A stretch of DNA of 64,000 nt from Chryseobacterium scophthalmum (GCF_900143185.1 NZ_FSRQ01000003.1:248001-312000); one strand, 5' to 3'; counted from the stretch's first letter, positions 25,625-35,540 are shown. Numbers and translations are program-made. Notes: a model not told the origin generated them from the sequence alone.

Positions 25625-26533
25625 ATGGTAAATTTTGTTTTGATCGCGGTCTGTATTTTGGCAGGAATGATTTTCAAAGAAACAAAATCCATTCATCCCG
25701 ATGCGCACAAAGGCATCAACACCTGGATTCTTTATTTAGCACTTCCTGCAGTTTCTTTTAAATATTTACCAAAGGTTCAGTGGTCTGCAGAAATGCTTTT
25801 TCCCATACTTTCAACATTTGTGATCGCAATCGGATGTTTCTTTTTTATGATGTTTTACAGCAGACAAAAAGGATATTCCAGAAGATCAAGAAGTACATTG
25901 GAATTGGCAAGTGGTTACAGCAACACTTCATTTATTGGATTTCCTTTAATTTCTGCTTTTTATGGCGAAAGTCTTTTAAGTATTGCGATAATCTGTGACC
26001 AGACGATGTTTTTTGCACTTTCTACATTGGGAATTATCGCTGCGGTGAAAGGCGGAAGCAAATCCGGAAAAGTGAGCGCGATTTTTATTTTAAAAAGACT
26101 AATTACTTTTCCTCCGTTAATTGGCTGTATTGCGGCATTGGTTTTGTCGCAGTTCATCGATTTTACTTTTGCTGAACCTCTTTTTGATAAACTGGCCGCA
26201 ACGGTAAGTCCGTTGGTTTTGTTTTCTGTCGGATTACAGCTGAAATTCAATGGTTGGAAGAAATTGTTGCCACAGATTTCGGCTTCCATGTTTTACAAAT
26301 TAATTTTAGCTCCGATAATGATTTTAGGTTTAGCTTTATTACTCGGAATTAAAGGTGATATTGCGAAAATTTCTGTCTTTGAAGCCGCAATGCCGACGGT
26401 AGTTACGGCAAGTATTATTGCCGAACAATTCAGATTAAATACAAAACTGACGAATTTGATTATCGGATTCAGCATTCTTGTTGGGTTTATTACTTCAGCG
26501 ATTTGGTATCAGATCATTGAAATGATTTTCTAA
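25625..26533 (+). CDS. AEC family transporter (auxin efflux carrier type)
   Basis: 302 residues, about ten hydrophobic segments in two inverted halves. Typical AEC features are the conserved ...LALPAVSFKYLP... segment in helix 2, the broken helix around ASGYSNTSFIGFPLISAFYGE, and the matching FEAAMPTVVTASIIAEQF in the second half. It belongs in the inner membrane. Bacterial AEC members carry organic acids such as malate or malonate, but substrate is not predictable here. It has its own -7 box and appears monocistronic. Confidence 0.88.
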   Translation: MVNFVLIAVCILAGMIFKETKSIHPDAHKGINTWILYLALPAVSFKYLPKVQWSAEMLFPILSTFVIAIGCFFFMMFYSRQKGYSRRSRSTLELASGYSNTSFIGFPLISAFYGESLLSIAIICDQTMFFALSTLGIIAAVKGGSKSGKVSAIFILKRLITFPPLIGCIAALVLSQFIDFTFAEPLFDKLAATVSPLVLFSVGLQLKFNGWKKLLPQISASMFYKLILAPIMILGLALLLGIKGDIAKISVFEAAMPTVVTASIIAEQFRLNTKLTNLIIGFSILVGFITSAIWYQIIEMIF

Positions 26534-26640
26534 GTCATTGCGAAGAATGTGAAGCAATCTTAAATTATTTTTTTAAACTCACGCAGATTTTGTTGATAAC
26601 GCAGATTTTTATTTTTGAATCTGGTCAATCTGCGAGATAT
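26534..26640 (+). repeat. Short dispersed repeats between the AEC gene and priA
   Basis: GTCATTGCGAAGAATG with GAAGCAATCTT (26534-26562) belongs with the GTCATTCCGA family at 7521 and 22012. From 26574 the stretch CTCACGCAGATTTT, AACGCAGATTTT and CAATCTGCGAGA belongs with the ATCTGCG repeats at 20812. Assignment rests on similarity within this window. Confidence 0.4.
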
Positions 26641-26751
26641 ATTACTTTAACTAAATTAATGTAATCAAAATTGTATATTTCTGAAAGATTTAAAGAAAAC
26701 AAAATTGCAGTTCTCTGAATAAAAAATTAATTTTACACTTTAATTATTCCC

Positions 26752-29199
26752 TTGCAATACGCTCAAATTATTTTACCGCTCAATCTGAAAGGAACTTTTA
26801 CTTACAAAGTTCCGGAAGAAATACAATCGACAATTCAACCTGGAATGAGAGTTCTGGTTCCTTTTGGTGGAAAAAAAATCTACACGGGAATTGTTTTTGA
26901 ATTGCACGATGAAGAGCCTACTCAGTTTGTGGCAAAAGAAGTCATCAGTATTTTAGATGAACAGCCGATTTTGCCTTCAGAACAAATTAAGTTTTGGAAA
27001 TGGCTTTCAGATTATTATCTCTGCAATTTGGGCGAAATTTACAGGTTTGCTTTTCCGTCTTCTTTAAAATTAGAAAGTGAAACCTATCTTAAATTAAAAC
27101 CCAATATTACCGTTGAGTTTGAAAATTTAGATGTCAACGAAATGTACCTTATTCAGGCATTAGAAGTTCGACAGCTGATTAATTTAACGGATATTGAAGC
27201 ATTTATTCCAAAAAAAGATATCATTAAAACCATCAATTCGTTGATCGATTTACAGTATATTGAAATCGACGAAAAGATTGCTGAAAAATACAAAGCAAAA
27301 GAAGTTGCTTATGTAAAAATTAATGATGAGGTTTTAAAAAATAACAATCTTACAGAGATTCTTTTAAGCTTAAAAAGAGCTCAAAAACAGAAAGATCTTT
27401 TCCTGCATATTTTAGAAAAACAGACAGAAAATCCTGATTTACATATCAAAAAATCAGAGTTGTTTGAAGATGGTTATTTTTCTAGTTCGCATTTTAAATC
27501 TTTGGCAGATAAAAATCTTGTCGAAGAATATTACATGCAAAAAGACCGAATTGAAAGCTATGAAGGTGAAATTGAAGAAGTCGAAGAACTTACGGAAGTA
27601 CAAAAAGCTGCAAAAAATGAAGTAGACGAAGCCTTTGAAGAAGGCAGAAATGTGTTGCTTCATGGCGTAACTTCATCAGGAAAAACGCATATTTATTTAG
27701 AGAAAATTGAAGAATGTATTTCGGAAGGAAAAAATGTTTTGTTTTTACTTCCTGAAATTTCTTTAACGAAGCAAATTACTCAAAGATTAGAAAAAAAATA
27801 CGGCAGACAACTTGGTTTTTATCATCAGAAACTTACTGATTTTGAAAAGGTTGAAATTTGGAGAAGAATAAAAAACAACAACATCAAAATCCTTATTGCA
27901 ACGAGAAATGCTCTGTTTTTACCTTATCAGAATTTAGGATTGATTGTGGTGGATGAAGAGCATGATTCGGGGTATAAACCGAGAGAAGTTTCTCCGTTTT
28001 TCAATGCAAAAGATTCAGCTTTGGTTTTGGCGAATTTTTATGGAGCTAATGTGATTTTAGGTTCGGCAACGCCTTCTGTTGAAAGCTATTATTTAGCCCG
28101 AAAAGAGAAGGTGAAATATATTTTCCTGAATGAAAGATTCGGGAATGTAAAGCTTCCGGAGTTTGAATTGATTAATTTTAAAGAAGCTCAGGATTCTAAA
28201 AAAGTTTCCGGAAATTTTTCTTTAAAACTGATTGATGAAATTAAAAAGACTTTAGAAGAAAAAAATCAGACGATGATTCTTCATAACCGTCGTGGTTATG
28301 CCAGTGTTTTGGAGTGTGAATCTTGCGGTTATGTGAATTACTGCTCAAATTGTGATGTTGTGATGACGTATCACAAAGCTGCTCACGAAATGAAATGTCA
28401 TTATTGTGGGCAGAGAGCTTCTAAACCCAAAACTTGTCCGAAATGCTATTCTGAAAACCTTAATGAAAAAGGAGTAGGGGTAGAGCAGATTCATGAAGAA
28501 ATTTCTAAAATTTTTCCTGATAATGAAGTCGACAGAATGGATGTTGATTCGATGCGTAAGAAATTTGCCTACGAAAAATTATACGAAAAAATTGAAGACA
28601 GAGAAACTGATATTGTTGTTGGAACGCAGATGATTTCTAAAGGTCTGGATTTTGATCATATCGAATTGGTAGCAATTCCAAAGGCAGATTCTATGTTGTA
28701 TGTACAGGATTTTAGAGCTGAAGAAAGAGCCTATCAATTAATTACGCAGGTTTCCGGAAGAGCGGGAAGAGTTTCAGGTAAAGGCCGAGTTTTAATTCAG
28801 ACTTTTAATCCGGATCATTCTGTTTTTCAGCTGATTAAAATGAATAATATTTCTAAGATCTATAAATATTTCCTTACCGAACGTCAAAAATTTAATTATC
28901 CGCCTTTCACAAAGCTAATTATGATTGAGCTTAAACATCGAAGAGACGAAAAAGTGGATCGTGCTTCACAGTTTTTAGGTTCGGTGTTAAGAAAATATCT
29001 TCCTGAAGACTGTATTTTAGGCCCTGAAAGAGCGCAGATTGCAAGACTTAATAATTTGTATCAGTTTCAGGTTTTGCTTAAACTTCCACGTGGTAAAAAC
29101 TATGAGAAATTCAAAAGTTTAGTGTTGTTAAGTTTAAAAGAATTTGATGAAATCACTGCTTATCAAAGCATTAAAAAAGATGTTTTTGTGGATTTTTAA
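26752..29199 (+). CDS. priA: Primosomal replication restart helicase PriA
   Basis: 815 residues with the complete PriA plan: N-terminal 3'-end-binding domain (YAQIILPLNLKGTFTYKVPEE), winged helix, helicase lobe 1 with Walker A GVTSSGKT (305-312) and DEEH (401-404), a zinc region with cysteine pairs beginning CESC (522-525) and continuing through CSNCD, CHYCG and CPKC, and lobe 2 with GTQMISKGLDFDH and QVSGRAGR. It restarts stalled replication forks. The start codon is TTG at 26752: the conserved domain begins at this codon and no ATG lies upstream in frame. No upstream operon partner. Confidence 0.96.
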   Translation: MQYAQIILPLNLKGTFTYKVPEEIQSTIQPGMRVLVPFGGKKIYTGIVFELHDEEPTQFVAKEVISILDEQPILPSEQIKFWKWLSDYYLCNLGEIYRFAFPSSLKLESETYLKLKPNITVEFENLDVNEMYLIQALEVRQLINLTDIEAFIPKKDIIKTINSLIDLQYIEIDEKIAEKYKAKEVAYVKINDEVLKNNNLTEILLSLKRAQKQKDLFLHILEKQTENPDLHIKKSELFEDGYFSSSHFKSLADKNLVEEYYMQKDRIESYEGEIEEVEELTEVQKAAKNEVDEAFEEGRNVLLHGVTSSGKTHIYLEKIEECISEGKNVLFLLPEISLTKQITQRLEKKYGRQLGFYHQKLTDFEKVEIWRRIKNNNIKILIATRNALFLPYQNLGLIVVDEEHDSGYKPREVSPFFNAKDSALVLANFYGANVILGSATPSVESYYLARKEKVKYIFLNERFGNVKLPEFELINFKEAQDSKKVSGNFSLKLIDEIKKTLEEKNQTMILHNRRGYASVLECESCGYVNYCSNCDVVMTYHKAAHEMKCHYCGQRASKPKTCPKCYSENLNEKGVGVEQIHEEISKIFPDNEVDRMDVDSMRKKFAYEKLYEKIEDRETDIVVGTQMISKGLDFDHIELVAIPKADSMLYVQDFRAEERAYQLITQVSGRAGRVSGKGRVLIQTFNPDHSVFQLIKMNNISKIYKYFLTERQKFNYPPFTKLIMIELKHRRDEKVDRASQFLGSVLRKYLPEDCILGPERAQIARLNNLYQFQVLLKLPRGKNYEKFKSLVLLSLKEFDEITAYQSIKKDVFVDF

Positions 29200-29264
29200 C
29201 AAACTTTAACATATTTTATAGCCTTTTATAATAGTCCACTGAACTACCATACCATAATAATTTC

Positions 29265-29272
29265 TACATTTG
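29265..29272 (+). promoter_or_regulatory. -7 box TACATTTG for dacB
   Basis: This is an exact TAnnTTTG match about 87 bases upstream of the dacB ATG; no good -33 box is visible. Confidence 0.5.
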
Positions 29273-29358
29273 AACGTTGACTATATGTTTGGAATATGAT
29301 AAATGATTTAACTAATCGTTTTTTATTCAATCCAAAATATATACAAAAGAAAAATTAG

Positions 29359-30825
29359 ATGGTAAATTTCAGAAAATATATTTCAGGTGTTACGGTCTTG
29401 GCTGCTGGTTTTTTATTTGCACAATCGACCGTTTCTACAGTTCTTTACTCTCAAAATTACGACAATAAAGCAAACTTAAATCTTCCATCGCCTGCTGCGT
29501 ATGTGGAAAAAGCTATTTTGTCGCCAAAAGAACTTGTAGACATCAGTGTAAACACAATGATGACTGATCCCGTGCTGAAAAACGCAACTTGGGGATTTGT
29601 AGTCTACGACCCGAAAACGAAGAAAATAATTTCTTCGTACAACGAAAATACTCCTCTTGTTCCCGCTTCTACAACGAAGCTGTTGACTACCGAAACTGCA
29701 ATGAGCATGTTGGGTGAAAACTACCGTTGGATGACGCAGCTGGAATATTCGGGAGAAATCGATGAAAATGGAACTTTAAACGGTAATCTTTACATTGTAG
29801 GAAGCGGTGATCCATCTTTGGGAACCAATAAAGCGGGAGCTTGGTCTTACAAAGATATTGTTTCAGATTTTGCAGGCGGAATGACTCGTGAAGGTATTAA
29901 AAAAGTAAATGGTGATATTATTATTCAGACAGCGCTTTTCAAAGGTAACATTTCGGCACTTCCGGAAAATGTTGTTTGGCTAGAAAATAATAACTACTAT
30001 CTTCCTGTAGGTACTACCAAAGAGATTAATCCTGCAAATGAGAGACTTATTGTAAAAAAATCAATGAATCCTGCGGCAGACAAGAAGTTTTTCTATGTTT
30101 CGCCTTATGTAAATAAAATGGTGTATGCTGAAAAGTATGACGGAAACGGAACTTTAACTACAAAATTACCAGATGCTCCGGCTTTCCTTGCCAATTCATT
30201 CAGAGCAAGTCTGGTAAAAAGCGGAGTAGCGGTTACCGGGAAAGTAATTCCTAAAATGACAGATGCATCTCCGGAAATTAGAAAGATGATTTCAGCTTAT
30301 AAATCTCCTACTTTGGGTGATATTATTTATTATACCAATCAGAGAAGCGATAACTCTTTAGCAGAAGCTTTATTAAAAACAGTTGGTTTCCAAAAAATGG
30401 GAGATCAGACTTCAGAATCTGGTAGAATTGTGGTTAATAATCATTTAAAAGATATTGAATTCGATTTGGAAGGTTTAAATTATATGGATGGAAGCGGTTT
30501 GTCGAGAAGCAATCATGTAACTCCAATTTCTCAGGTGAAGTTTTTGACTTCTTTGATGGACGAAAAATTTTATAAAACTTATTTTAATTCTTTGCCAATC
30601 GGCGGACAATCGGGAACACTTAAAGGAATGTTTGTTGGTGAAGGAAACGGGCAGGTTTTTGCAAAAACCGGAACCTTAAATAAAGTGAAAACTTTAGCAG
30701 GATATTTAAAAACCAACTCAGGAAGAACGCTGGTTTTCTCGTTGATGGTGAATAATTATGCAGGCTCGGTAGGTCAGGTGAAAAGCAAAATGGAAACGAT
30801 TCTTAAACCGGCTTTAGATCTTTAA
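29359..30825 (+). CDS. dacB: D-alanyl-D-alanine carboxypeptidase/endopeptidase (PBP4 type)
   Basis: 488 residues with a signal peptide ending GFLFAQ. The penicillin-binding motifs are in order: S-T-T-K with nucleophile Ser104, S-D-N (in QRSDNSLAE) and K-T-G-T (in VFAKTGTLNKVK). A large insert between the first two motifs (about 130-280), with GSGDPSLG, marks the class C PBP4/DacB type. It trims and cleaves peptidoglycan cross-links in the periplasm. A strong hairpin terminator follows immediately, so it is monocistronic. Confidence 0.95.
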   Translation: MVNFRKYISGVTVLAAGFLFAQSTVSTVLYSQNYDNKANLNLPSPAAYVEKAILSPKELVDISVNTMMTDPVLKNATWGFVVYDPKTKKIISSYNENTPLVPASTTKLLTTETAMSMLGENYRWMTQLEYSGEIDENGTLNGNLYIVGSGDPSLGTNKAGAWSYKDIVSDFAGGMTREGIKKVNGDIIIQTALFKGNISALPENVVWLENNNYYLPVGTTKEINPANERLIVKKSMNPAADKKFFYVSPYVNKMVYAEKYDGNGTLTTKLPDAPAFLANSFRASLVKSGVAVTGKVIPKMTDASPEIRKMISAYKSPTLGDIIYYTNQRSDNSLAEALLKTVGFQKMGDQTSESGRIVVNNHLKDIEFDLEGLNYMDGSGLSRSNHVTPISQVKFLTSLMDEKFYKTYFNSLPIGGQSGTLKGMFVGEGNGQVFAKTGTLNKVKTLAGYLKTNSGRTLVFSLMVNNYAGSVGQVKSKMETILKPALDL

Positions 30826-30846
30826 AAAAATATTAATTTCATATAT

Positions 30847-30880
30847 AAACCTTTTAATCTTTGATTAAAAGGTTTTTTTT
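30847..30880 (+). terminator. Rho-independent terminator
   Basis: AAACCTTTTAAT and ATTAAAAGGTTT pair perfectly, followed by eight T. A TTG at 30861 in the loop would extend the next gene but is excluded by the hairpin. Confidence 0.9.
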
Positions 30881-30905
30881 ATCTTTAATCCCTAATTATC
30901 TGACA

Positions 30906-32828
30906 ATGAGAAAATTTTATATTTTATGCATAAGCATTTTTGCTCTTCATACTTTATCGGCTCAAAACCAAAATGAGAATGTAGAAAAAAAAGGCTTATT
31001 AAATAAAGAAATGAAGTCTTACGCGGCTAAAATGGCTGCAGGAAATACTAATCCCAATACTTTAAACTACGATCTGCAGTATCAAAGGATGGATGTTACT
31101 ATTGATCCTGGTGTTTACAATATTTCTGGATCGGTAACTTCTCATTTCAAACCAACTCAGGCGTTGAATAATATTTATTTTGATCTTAATCATAATCTTA
31201 CGGTTTCTCAGGTAAATTACCATGGTCAGAACCTTACTTTTCAGCAGCTTCCTACTAAAGAACTGAAAATAAATTTTACAGCTTCTTTGGCGGCCAATGT
31301 TTTAGACTCTCTTACGATTCAATATAACGGGGCTCCAGATCCTGCTGGTAATTCTTTTTTTAATGGTTCTCAAGGAGGAACTGCAATTCTTTCAACCTTA
31401 AATGAACCTTATGGTGCACAAGATTGGTTTCCCACAAAACAAAGTTTAAATGATAAAATCGAAAGGTTTGATATTAAAATAACAACTCCGGCTCAATATA
31501 ATGTAGCTGCGAATGGAAAGTTGATGTCTGAAACGACTTTAGGAAACGGTCAAAAACGTACTTTCTGGAGAACACAATATCCTACTGCGGCTTATCTTAT
31601 TGCACTTTCGATTACGAATTTTGTAAAACTAAATGATATGATTGGAAATCCACCTTTTCCTTTTGTAAATTATATTTATCCGTCAACCAATACCAATACA
31701 ACAAGCATGGCGAATATTGAGTGGACGAAAACAGTAATGAATACTTTTGAAAATTATTTCGGACCTTATCCTTTCCGTAATGAAAAGTATGGTCATATGG
31801 AATTTGAAGCTGGAGGTGGTATGGAACATCAAACCATGTCTTCGATGGGAGGTTGGAGTAAACAATTAATTGCTCATGAGTTGGCGCATCAATGGTTTGG
31901 CGATAAGGTAACTTGCGGAGCGTGGAATGATATTTGGCTGAATGAAGGTTTTGCCACTTTTGGAGAACATGTTGCCTATGAAAAACTGATTATGAGTAAT
32001 GCTGAATTTCTCAATTATCTTCTAGGCGAAAAAAATTACATTACAAGTGCCGCTGGTGGAAGTGTGTATGTTGCAGACAGTAGTTTAGGAAATATCAATT
32101 CTATTTTCAGCGGTAGATTATCCTATTCGAAAGGAGGTTATGTGGTAAGAATGATGAAATGGGTTTTAGGAGATACAGCGTTTTATCAGGCATTGAAAGA
32201 GTATCACGCAAGACCCAATCTGGCTTATAGTTATGCAAGAACAGCCGATCTGAACACGTCTTTATTGACTTCAACTGGAAAAGATTTTACAGAATTTTTT
32301 AATGACTGGATTTACGGACAAGGATATCCCACTTATGACATCAGATGGAAGCAAGTTGGAAATCAGGTAACCTTTAAAGCATCACAAACTCAAAGTCATT
32401 CATCGGTTAGTTTTTTTGAAATGCCTTTGCCGATAAAAGTCACAGGAACTGGCGGTCAGACTGCATTTTTTGCTTTAAATAACACTTCAAATAATCAGTA
32501 CTTTACAGAAGCAGTAACTTTCCCGATTGCAAGTGTACAGTTTAATTATGAATATCAGATGTTGGAGAAAAACTCAACAGTTTCTCAGGATAATACTTTG
32601 AGCACGACAGATTTTAAAACTGATGAATTTAGCATTTATCCAAATCCTGTAAAAGACGAATTGTTTGTTTCAGGATTAAAAAAAGAAGCAGACTATGAAA
32701 TTTTCACAGCAGATGGAAGATTGGTGAAAAAAGGAAAATCTGATAAGAAGATTCAGGTTTCTCTTCTGCAGAAAGGTGTTTACTTTATTAAAATATTAAA
32801 TTCAAATTTAAAATTTGTAAAAGAATAA
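30906..32828 (+). CDS. T9SS-exported M1 family aminopeptidase
   Basis: 640 residues from ATG 30906; this start gives a clean signal peptide (MRKFYILCISIFALHTLSAQ) and lies beyond the dacB terminator. The M1 N-domain (about 45-240) precedes the catalytic domain with the exopeptidase motif variant GGMEH and the zinc site HELAH...E, with ligands His324, His328 and Glu347. GGMEH in place of the usual GAMEN is common in bacterial members. The C-terminus is a T9SS sorting domain (FSIYPNPVKDELFV to the end). It should release N-terminal residues from peptides outside the cell. Confidence 0.93.
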   Translation: MRKFYILCISIFALHTLSAQNQNENVEKKGLLNKEMKSYAAKMAAGNTNPNTLNYDLQYQRMDVTIDPGVYNISGSVTSHFKPTQALNNIYFDLNHNLTVSQVNYHGQNLTFQQLPTKELKINFTASLAANVLDSLTIQYNGAPDPAGNSFFNGSQGGTAILSTLNEPYGAQDWFPTKQSLNDKIERFDIKITTPAQYNVAANGKLMSETTLGNGQKRTFWRTQYPTAAYLIALSITNFVKLNDMIGNPPFPFVNYIYPSTNTNTTSMANIEWTKTVMNTFENYFGPYPFRNEKYGHMEFEAGGGMEHQTMSSMGGWSKQLIAHELAHQWFGDKVTCGAWNDIWLNEGFATFGEHVAYEKLIMSNAEFLNYLLGEKNYITSAAGGSVYVADSSLGNINSIFSGRLSYSKGGYVVRMMKWVLGDTAFYQALKEYHARPNLAYSYARTADLNTSLLTSTGKDFTEFFNDWIYGQGYPTYDIRWKQVGNQVTFKASQTQSHSSVSFFEMPLPIKVTGTGGQTAFFALNNTSNNQYFTEAVTFPIASVQFNYEYQMLEKNSTVSQDNTLSTTDFKTDEFSIYPNPVKDELFVSGLKKEADYEIFTADGRLVKKGKSDKKIQVSLLQKGVYFIKILNSNLKFVKE

Positions 32829-32857
32829 AAAAAACATTATTGTATTGATTTTCAATG

Positions 32858-32865
32858 TATATTTG
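32858..32865 (+). promoter_or_regulatory. -7 box TATATTTG for the 135-residue lipoprotein
   Basis: This is an exact consensus match 24 bases upstream of the ATG at 32890. Confidence 0.65.
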
Positions 32866-32889
32866 AGTGTAAACAAAAAATGATACTTT

Positions 32890-33297
32890 ATGAAAACAAA
32901 TTTATTCTTTTTCAAAACTCTTTTACTCATGTTATTAATTTGGAATCTCACCTCATGTGATTCTAAAAAATCCGACAATCCTTTATTGGATTCAGCGTGG
33001 AGTGGTATTGCGAAAATTCCTCAGGAAGCAGAGATTGTTCTTAAATTCTCTAAAGACAAGATTGATGTATTACTCGGAAATAAAGTAATTGAAACCATGA
33101 ATTACACTTTGAGTAACGGCGAAATTGATTTGGTGAAAAATTCCGGTGGGACACCTTGCGATGCAGGAACAAAAGGTAAGTATAAGTATGAAATTATAGG
33201 AGAAAATCTTGTGATGACGCTTATTTCTGATGAATGTAATGCTCGTATAAAATCTTTACAGGGAATCGTTTATAAAAAAACGGATATAAAAAAATAG
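32890..33297 (+). CDS. Small hypothetical lipoprotein
   Basis: 135 residues with a lipoprotein signal (hydrophobic run ending NLTSC). The mature part reads like a small beta-sandwich: LDSAWSGIAKIPQEAEIVLKFSKDKIDVLLGNKVIETMNYTLSNGEIDL, with two cysteines (TPCDAG and DECNAR) that could form a disulfide. Related small Bacteroidota lipoproteins measure lipocalin-like or META-like domains, but I cannot assign a family. Own promoter and terminator, so monocistronic. Confidence 0.75.
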   Translation: MKTNLFFFKTLLLMLLIWNLTSCDSKKSDNPLLDSAWSGIAKIPQEAEIVLKFSKDKIDVLLGNKVIETMNYTLSNGEIDLVKNSGGTPCDAGTKGKYKYEIIGENLVMTLISDECNARIKSLQGIVYKKTDIKK

Positions 33298-33320
33298 CAG
33301 TAAAAATTATTTCTAATCTT

Positions 33321-33348
33321 AAAAGCTTTCATTTGTGAAAGCTTTTTT
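33321..33348 (+). terminator. Rho-independent terminator
   Basis: AAAAGCTTTCA and TGAAAGCTTTT pair perfectly around TTTG, followed by T residues. Confidence 0.85.
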
Positions 33349-33534
33349 GTTGTTTATAAAAACATCCAATTCGTTAAATTGGGTGAAATTTTTTACATTT
33401 TTGTATCTCTTTATAGTGAAATTGATTTCGAAAAAATGTTTACTAGTCGTTGATAATACAATCGTCGTATTTTATAAATATTGAACATTAACTAAATGTA
33501 AAAAGAAATATTTAAATTATTCGAAATAAGGTAT

Positions 33535-33542
33535 TACTTTTG
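33535..33542 (+). promoter_or_regulatory. -7 box TACTTTTG
   Basis: This is an exact TAnnTTTG match 54 bases upstream of the ATG at 33597. The preceding ~190 bases are AT-rich with no gene. Confidence 0.55.
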
Positions 33543-33596
33543 CAATCTCTAAAACTGATAACCTGTTGACTCATTAATTGTTAAATATTTTCTGTT

Positions 33597-34508
33597 ATGA
33601 AAAATATATTTACTTTAGTGATATACTTGTCGTTTGGAGCGTTTTGTTTGAATGCCCAAATACAAAAAATTTCTTTTGAAAATTCAGAAGGATATACTGT
33701 TGGAAATTTGGGTGGTCAACAAGGTTGGACTGTTTGGGGCGGTCTTCCCGTTGCCAATGCACAGGTTGTTAATTCAAATCCGACAGACGGGACCAGATCT
33801 TTTAATATGATTAGCAATGGATTAGTGCAGGATCCTTGCGGAATTGAAAAAAATATTACAAGTTTGGTAACCAGCAATGATGTTGAAATTTCTTTCGATT
33901 ATAATTTTGCGGGACTTAATTCTTCATCTTACGAAATTGCAATTTATAATAACGCATTAATTTCAGATTATACCGCGGCTTTTCAGATTGATTATTTAAC
34001 GGGAACGTTGAGCTTTAGAACTAATTCCGGATTAGTTGATGGTCCAGTTTTAGCGGCTAATCAGTGGCATAATTTAAAAATGATCATCAAACAGTCAGAT
34101 AATACTTTGAAATATTTTGCAAACGGAACTCAGATTTATTCGGGAGCTTTAGGAGTTAACAAAAACGTACAGGCTATTGATTTTGTTTACGATGATTACG
34201 GAACGGGTTTCAGAGTTGATAATATTCAGATCAATAATCTTCCTGTACTTTCCACTGATGAGGTAGGGGAAAAAGAATCGATAAAAATTTATCCGAATCC
34301 GACTGCAGAAATACTAAATATTGAAACAGATAGCAAAATCAATTCGATTGCCATTTTCGATGCAAAAGGAAGTTTAATTAAAAACTTTCAGGAAACCGGA
34401 ATTTCCAATGGAAAAAGAATTAATGTTTCGGATTTAATTTCAGGAATCTATATGGTGAAAGTAAAAACTTCAACATCAGAGTTTACCAAGAAATTTATTA
34501 AGAAATAG
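33597..34508 (+). CDS. T9SS-exported protein with a LamG/concanavalin-like domain
   Basis: 303 residues: signal peptide (GAFCLNAQ), then a jelly-roll-like beta domain (about 22-215) with ISFENSEGYTVGNLGGQQGW, DVEISFDYNF, NQWHNLKMIIKQSDNTLKYF and GFRVDNIQI, similar to concanavalin A-like lectin/glucanase folds. The last 80 residues are a T9SS sorting domain (IKIYPNPTAEIL...GIYMVKVKT...KKFIKK). No catalytic motif is visible, so it may bind carbohydrate or matrix at the surface. The stop codon is followed within 10 bases by a heptad array. Confidence 0.85.
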   Translation: MKNIFTLVIYLSFGAFCLNAQIQKISFENSEGYTVGNLGGQQGWTVWGGLPVANAQVVNSNPTDGTRSFNMISNGLVQDPCGIEKNITSLVTSNDVEISFDYNFAGLNSSSYEIAIYNNALISDYTAAFQIDYLTGTLSFRTNSGLVDGPVLAANQWHNLKMIIKQSDNTLKYFANGTQIYSGALGVNKNVQAIDFVYDDYGTGFRVDNIQINNLPVLSTDEVGEKESIKIYPNPTAEILNIETDSKINSIAIFDAKGSLIKNFQETGISNGKRINVSDLISGIYMVKVKTSTSEFTKKFIKK

Positions 34509-34518
34509 TTTTTTCGAG

Positions 34519-34654
34519 GCTGGAAGATAGATGTTGGAAGCTGGGTGTTACTGAATTAATAAAATTATTTTTTGTCATCAATTGTGGATTTTCCTGATTT
34601 TGTAAAAATGTAAAAACAAGGACAGTCAAAAACATCTAACTTCCATCATCCAGC
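34519..34654 (+). repeat. Pair of inward-facing heptad arrays between convergent genes
   Basis: Left array 34519-34553 has five G-first heptads in strict register (GCTGGAA, GATAGAT first). Right array 34634-34654 reads on the minus strand as GCTGGAT, GATGGAA, then a GTTAGAT unit, so it is an inverted relative of the left one. The right array includes the last two codons and stop codon of the leftward gene. About 80 ordinary AT-rich bases separate them. Confidence 0.65.
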
Positions 34655-35512
34655 TTTACTCATCGCTTTCTCAGCCCTTTTATTGGCAATTTTAACTTTA
34701 TAGTTAAACCATTTTTCTTTAAAAACAGTTCTCATTGCATTGTCAAAATGTCTGATGATAACCAAATTCTTAAAACCTCTCCATTTTTCAAGTAAACTTG
34801 ATGGTAACGCTCGAACGGAAACCGAATATCCTTCAGTTTCGTATTGAATATAATGCCACCAACCGGAAGGAATGTATAAAGTTTCTCCAGGTTTTATCAC
34901 CGCTTCATAACCTTTAAGATGTTTCAAAGCAGGATATTTTTCGTAATCAGCTTCCTGAAGATTGACTAGGCTGTGAAAATTATAAGGAAGTTTGTACATC
35001 AAATCAGACTGTTCCCACGGAAATAGCCAGATTCTCTTTACACCCTGAAATTGGGTGATGAAAACATGAGACATATCAATGTCAATATGATTTCTTGTAA
35101 TCGAACCTTTTCCACCAAAAAACATGAACGGAAGCCATTTTAAAACTTTTCCTTTCGTTATATCTCTGTAATGAAGATCATCTTTAAGCTCAGGTTTTAT
35201 ACTTAGAAGATTAAATAAAAACAGACGATATTCTGTGGTTTTTGTACTTATTAAATCTAAATATTCTGAAAAAGTAGTTTCTGCAACAGGTTTACTTGCC
35301 ACTCTGTCGATAGATTCCAGTTCGCTGCCGTAAACATTTACTTTTGTTTCGCCTGCGATTTCTTTAAAATATTCATAATTCCATTTTTGATAAGCGGGAC
35401 TGTTTTGTTCTATAAAATCCTTTAAAATAATAGGTTTACAAGCTTTCATATGGTTTAAAATAAATGCTTCTGAACTAATATTTTCTGCGCTTTTTACAGG
35501 TGTCAATTTCAT
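34646..35512 (-). CDS. Cupin-like/JmjC-type protein (putative Fe(II)/2-oxoglutarate oxygenase)
   Basis: 288 residues, cytoplasmic. The cupin_8/JmjC pattern is clear: KPIILKDFIEQNSPAYQKWNYEYF near the start, the iron-binding NHIDIDMSHVF (His-x-Asp), VKRIWLFPWEQ, then GETLYIPSGWWHYIQYETEGYSVSVR with the third ligand His. This arrangement fits 2-oxoglutarate-dependent hydroxylases that act on proteins or RNA; target unknown. A TATATTTG box lies 21 bases upstream of the ATG. The last codons fall in a heptad array. Confidence 0.85.
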   Translation of the reverse strand: MKLTPVKSAENISSEAFILNHMKACKPIILKDFIEQNSPAYQKWNYEYFKEIAGETKVNVYGSELESIDRVASKPVAETTFSEYLDLISTKTTEYRLFLFNLLSIKPELKDDLHYRDITKGKVLKWLPFMFFGGKGSITRNHIDIDMSHVFITQFQGVKRIWLFPWEQSDLMYKLPYNFHSLVNLQEADYEKYPALKHLKGYEAVIKPGETLYIPSGWWHYIQYETEGYSVSVRALPSSLLEKWRGFKNLVIIRHFDNAMRTVFKEKWFNYKVKIANKRAEKAMSKAG

Positions 35513-35532
35513 TATAAATAATTTAGGAAGGT

Positions 35533-35540
35533 CAAATATA
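35533..35540 (-). promoter_or_regulatory. -7 box TATATTTG for the JmjC-like gene
   Basis: CAAATATA on the + strand is TATATTTG on the minus strand, 21 bases upstream of the ATG at 35512. Confidence 0.65.

Noticed and set aside
30881..30905. Heptad array before the M1 aminopeptidase start
   Set aside because: Only three degenerate units (ATCTTTA, ATCCCTA and one more); too short to separate from chance.
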